A stretch of 64,000 nt of DNA. It comes from Brassica napus. Taxonomy: Eukaryota; Streptophyta; Magnoliopsida; Brassicales; Brassicaceae. Below are positions 60,801 through 64,000 of the stretch, piece by piece. Where the stretch lies: NCBI RefSeq assembly GCF_020379485.1, contig NC_063442.1, forward strand, positions 15,312,009 through 15,376,008, written 5' to 3'. Position numbers and translations under genes: made by a program. Below the pieces are notes generated by a model. It saw only the letters and a program-made list of their open reading frames with translations, was not told the DNA's origin and searched no databases. The first letter of the stretch is position 1. Each line of letters opens with the position of its first letter.

Positions 60801-61877
60801 AACGTATATAAAACATCAAAATGATACTTTTAAATTGGTTTAAATACTTGAAAATATATATAGATAGTCAAAAGTAAATATCTGAAATAGTTAAAGTATA
60901 CTCAAATCACCAAAAAAACTTAAAATAATTATTGATTCCGTATCCAAAATTTTAAATCAAGCCAATTGATATGTTAAGCTTAAGTATTATGACATATGTT
61001 ATTCAAATTTATACGTAATATATTATTTTATTTATACATTTTGAGAAATTTAAAATAAATAATAATTTAAGACTTTAAAAATAATTTAAATTATTTATCC
61101 AAACCCAAACCAAACCCGCAAAGATCCAAATCGAACTCAAACCAAAATTTAGAAACATTCTAATAAGGCTGAAATCTTTGACCCCGAAAACCCGAAATAC
61201 AAACCGATCAGAACCAAACCCGTATGGGTACCCAAAAGCCCATCCTTAGTCATTATTATATATCGTATTTTATCATCATATAATTAATCGTATTTTATAT
61301 GTACCATCATATAAGTAATCATATAATTAATAGTATTTTATACATACCATCATATAAATAATTACATAGATTATACTTTTAAAACTTAATATGAAATATA
61401 AAAACCATAATTTGAGTTGGTATTTCAAATTGGGCTTTGTATTATATTTTTATTATATATATTGACAATATTTTTTTATAATGGTTATTGAAAAATAGTT
61501 TAGTAAAAATCCATTTTTGAATATATATATATTTTTTTGAATCAATTTTTGATATAAATCAAATTTGAATTATTATTTTGATTTGAAATATGTATATAAA
61601 GTTTAAATTTTGTTTTATGGTTAGTTTAGAAAAAAAATTTAGGCAATTAGATTGACCCATTTTGGTATATTTTAAAAGTGGCCTAGATAACTTTCAATTT
61701 TTTTAAAAAACATAAGCCCATTATTTTTTTTCTTAATATTACTATCCTTGTTTTCAAACAAAAATAATTTTTTTTTAAAAGACTACAATCCATGTTTCCA
61801 AACACTCCAAATTTTTTAATAGTCCTATTCAAGTCTGCAAACACTACAATTTTGTACTTGAGTTTTAATAAGATAGA
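57895..61877 (-). mobile_element. Helitron with triplicated core (4.0 kb)
   Basis: On the minus strand it begins at 61877 with TCTATCTTATTAAAACTCAA after a host A and ends with a perfect 8-bp hairpin (57905-57912 with 57917-57924), then TCAAAATCTAG at 57895, before a host T. The core of about 1.31 kb is present three times in tandem. No Rep/helicase frame is detectable; the open frames inside recur once per unit and carry no known domain. Confidence 0.85.
57921..61852 (-). repeat. Three tandem 1.31-kb units
   Basis: Units start (plus strand) with GGGTGTATATTTTGAAAAAT at 57921, 59230 and 60543, giving periods of 1309 and 1313 bp. They differ by only a handful of substitutions and homopolymer or TA length changes that I can see. 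Each unit ends with CAAACACTACAATGTTC; the last ends ACTACAATTTTG, where the true Helitron 5' region takes over. The unit interior itself has 'aaacccg' words that look like a decayed older insertion. Confidence 0.92.
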
Positions 61878-62993
61878 TGTTGGAGAAATTATTAACATTG
61901 TCATTCAATATTTAGGAATTAGGTTTTGTTGTTCCTTTCGGTCTCAGCAGGAATTAGGCTTCTCAAATGATAACAACAACTTGGAAATATATATATAAAA
62001 CTTGAATTAATGTGTTATGAGTTATGAACAAAACTTAGAAGATGAAGAGGGCCTGTCATGGACATGCACTGGACCTAAGTAGTACAGTGAAATAGAACTT
62101 CGAAGTATATATATTTTGATATTAGTAAATCATGCTTAAGCCTGCTGCTCAAAGGGGGATTTTTTTTGGATAAAACATATTTGAGTAGGCCAATACTCAT
62201 ATTATTATTATTTTTATCAGTATTCATAATATCTATCCAACTTAACATTGAGAAAACTAGTTTTAAAAGTATGTAGTCTACTCATAAAGTACGAATATTC
62301 TAAGCAAGCATGTATAAAAAGACTTCCAAGTTGCGACGAGCGATCGTTTCTCATTACCAGTAACATCCTTTCATAAGTACACAAATACCGGCATGTAGTG
62401 AACAAAACCTGTGAATTTGGGACAGTGATCTCGTGAACAAAAGAGAAGACGTTTTTGTTTGTTTGGAACGACTCGCGCGTGGGTCCATTAACAAACAAAC
62501 AAAAATATTAAATGGGTATGAACACATCGATTTTTTGGTCTCGTGGATTGCCCTACTCATTTCACGGGTCGAGAAAAGAAGAAAAAAACACATCAAAACT
62601 CATAACCACTTCATATGACTGATCTTTTTTTTTTGGTCGACATACTACTGTGATCTATATCTACTATTGTAGTATATTCATATGTACAATTTGTATATTT
62701 TATAAGAAAATTAGCTACGTACTTTCCTTGTAAAATGTTGTACATAAATTACTTTTAGAAACTTGAACTTATTTAAGGAAGTTAAAAACATATAGTAACG
62801 TTTAATGCAGTCATTTAAGGATGGCAAGGCGAATAAGAAAAACTAACATGATGTAAATACACTTAAATGGAGGTAATAAACGAATTTTGCATTTTATCTC
62901 TTCAATTATCCGAAATTTACTTAATTAACTACTTTACAAATACTAAGAAGTTAATGGAGGCAAGTACGCACCCGTATGGACACACCTTCCTTA
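61878..62993. other. Intergenic, nothing recognised
   Basis: AT-rich DNA. Overlapping open frames at 62217-62618 on both strands have no domain or context. Confidence 0.3.
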
Positions 62994-63245
62994 GGGCATC
63001 TCCATCCATACTCTATTTTTTTCTCTAAAATGGAGTAAAAGTAAATATGGAGTAAGAAATGCTCCAATCCAACTCCATATCTCATTCCATAATGAAATTT
63101 ACTCCATAAATGGAGTAATCTCTTTTTTGTTTGTTCATCACTTCATAATGGAGTGAGAAATGGAGTAGAGTTGGAGCAATTTTACTCTATTTTCACTTTT
63201 ACTCTATTTTGAAGAAAAAAATGGAGTTTTACATTGGAGATGCTC
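62994..63245. mobile_element. Tourist-like MITE with TTA target duplication
   Basis: Inverted ends GGGCATCTCCATCCATACTC and (minus strand) GAGCATCTCCAATGTAAAAC bound 252 bp with many ATGGAGT/ACTCCAT words. TTA/TTA flank it (62991-62993 and 63246-63248). Confidence 0.88.
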
Positions 63246-63487
63246 TTACTGGATCATCCCCTGTAATTGTATATACATATATTCCTATATATACATGCAG
63301 TTTAGTCAAAGAATGGTGTTACGTGTATTACCATACTCTTGATAATTGCATGATAACACTACTAAAGAGACTGATTTAACTTCAATTGGTCTTTTACACT
63401 ACAATTTTTTTGTAACTTGTCTTCTACACTATAATTAGTTAAGCCTTACCTTATTATGATCTTTTGAGAAAAGTAAGATTTGTTTTT

Positions 63488-63515
63488 GGGGGGGGGGGAG
63501 GGGGGGGGGTGAGGG
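63488..63515 (+). repeat. Poly-G tract
   Basis: G11-A-G10-T-G-A-G4: a near-pure G run that could fold as a G-quadruplex. Run lengths are a common sequencing weak spot. Confidence 0.85.
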
Positions 63516-64000
63516 GTTCCAATTACACTTATATGTCTTCAAACTGATCGAACTTTAGAGCATTAGTTAAGTTTTCCCTCGCTAAAATAAATTATAAGAA
63601 AATAAAGAAGGATAAAGTGAAAAGAGAAATGAATTTATTTTTAAGAAATTCAAACTCATCAAATTGTGTTTTATACATGTCATTTTTCAATAATCAATAT
63701 ACTTAGTGATAAAAAAATTAAATAAAAAAAATCTAGTGGATCTCGTACTAGTACTGATGCTCTTAGCTATTGCTATACTTTACTTTGGAATTGTGAAAGT
63801 TAATAAGTTATTTCTTGTTACTATTTTGACCTAACAAAACATACAAAATCTGGCAATTTAACATCTATCTAAACCCACATTAAACTCATATCAAAACAAA
63901 ATCCCCTAGTTGATACAACAATTCATCAAATCATAAGCATATTTAAAATTAAACAGAGTCAAAGCAATGAAACATGAACTCCCTACTACCTTTTCCGAAG
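63516..64000. other. AT-rich intergenic to window end
   Basis: No gene or repeat supported. Confidence 0.3.

Overview
The window is plant nuclear DNA, almost certainly from Brassica or a very close relative. Genes have spliced GT-AG exons. The intergenic DNA is AT-rich and packed with Brassicaceae-type transposons, mainly Helitrons ending in a GC hairpin plus CTAG, Stowaway and Tourist MITEs, LTR fragments and a LINE. The best protein match I recall is the B. rapa DELLA protein RGA2. All similarity statements are from memory; no search was run.

Layout. 1-754: 3' end of a Ty1/copia element with its LTR. 1114-1974 (-): CAR-type C2-domain protein. 3291-3777 (+): small DUF7054-like protein. 4598-18663: transposon block with three Helitron loci, a solo-LTR-like piece, hAT and TIR elements, and captured fragments of a VIH-type diphosphoinositol pentakisphosphate kinase gene. 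21191-22930 (-): intact intronless DELLA repressor, with a three-G-box cluster about 2.3 kb upstream. 23963-41000: mostly transposon DNA, including a 2.3-kb Helitron with internal repeats, a 1.1-kb Helitron, a 2.4-kb Helitron palindrome and two sister MITEs. 41471-42049 (-): small four-helix membrane protein. 42489-51268: SINE-like element, GC-rich LTR-like piece, decayed RING and AIP2 gene fragments, minisatellite, palindrome-bearing LTR piece and a 5'-truncated LINE. 52736-56154 (+): 15-exon ANTH-domain clathrin adaptor. 57073-57658 (+): HMGA-type AT-hook protein whose fourth AT-hook is out of frame. 57895-61877 (-): Helitron with a 1.31-kb core in three tandem copies. 62000-64000: gene-free, with one Tourist MITE.

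The genes do not form an operon-like unit. What unites them is ancestral order: DELLA next to an ANTH adaptor and an HMGA gene resembles the Arabidopsis GAI neighbourhood, while the C2 gene and the membrane protein recall the RGA neighbourhood. Six genes look functional (C2, DUF7054-like, DELLA, membrane protein, ANTH, HMGA). The RING, AIP2 and VIH pieces look dead.
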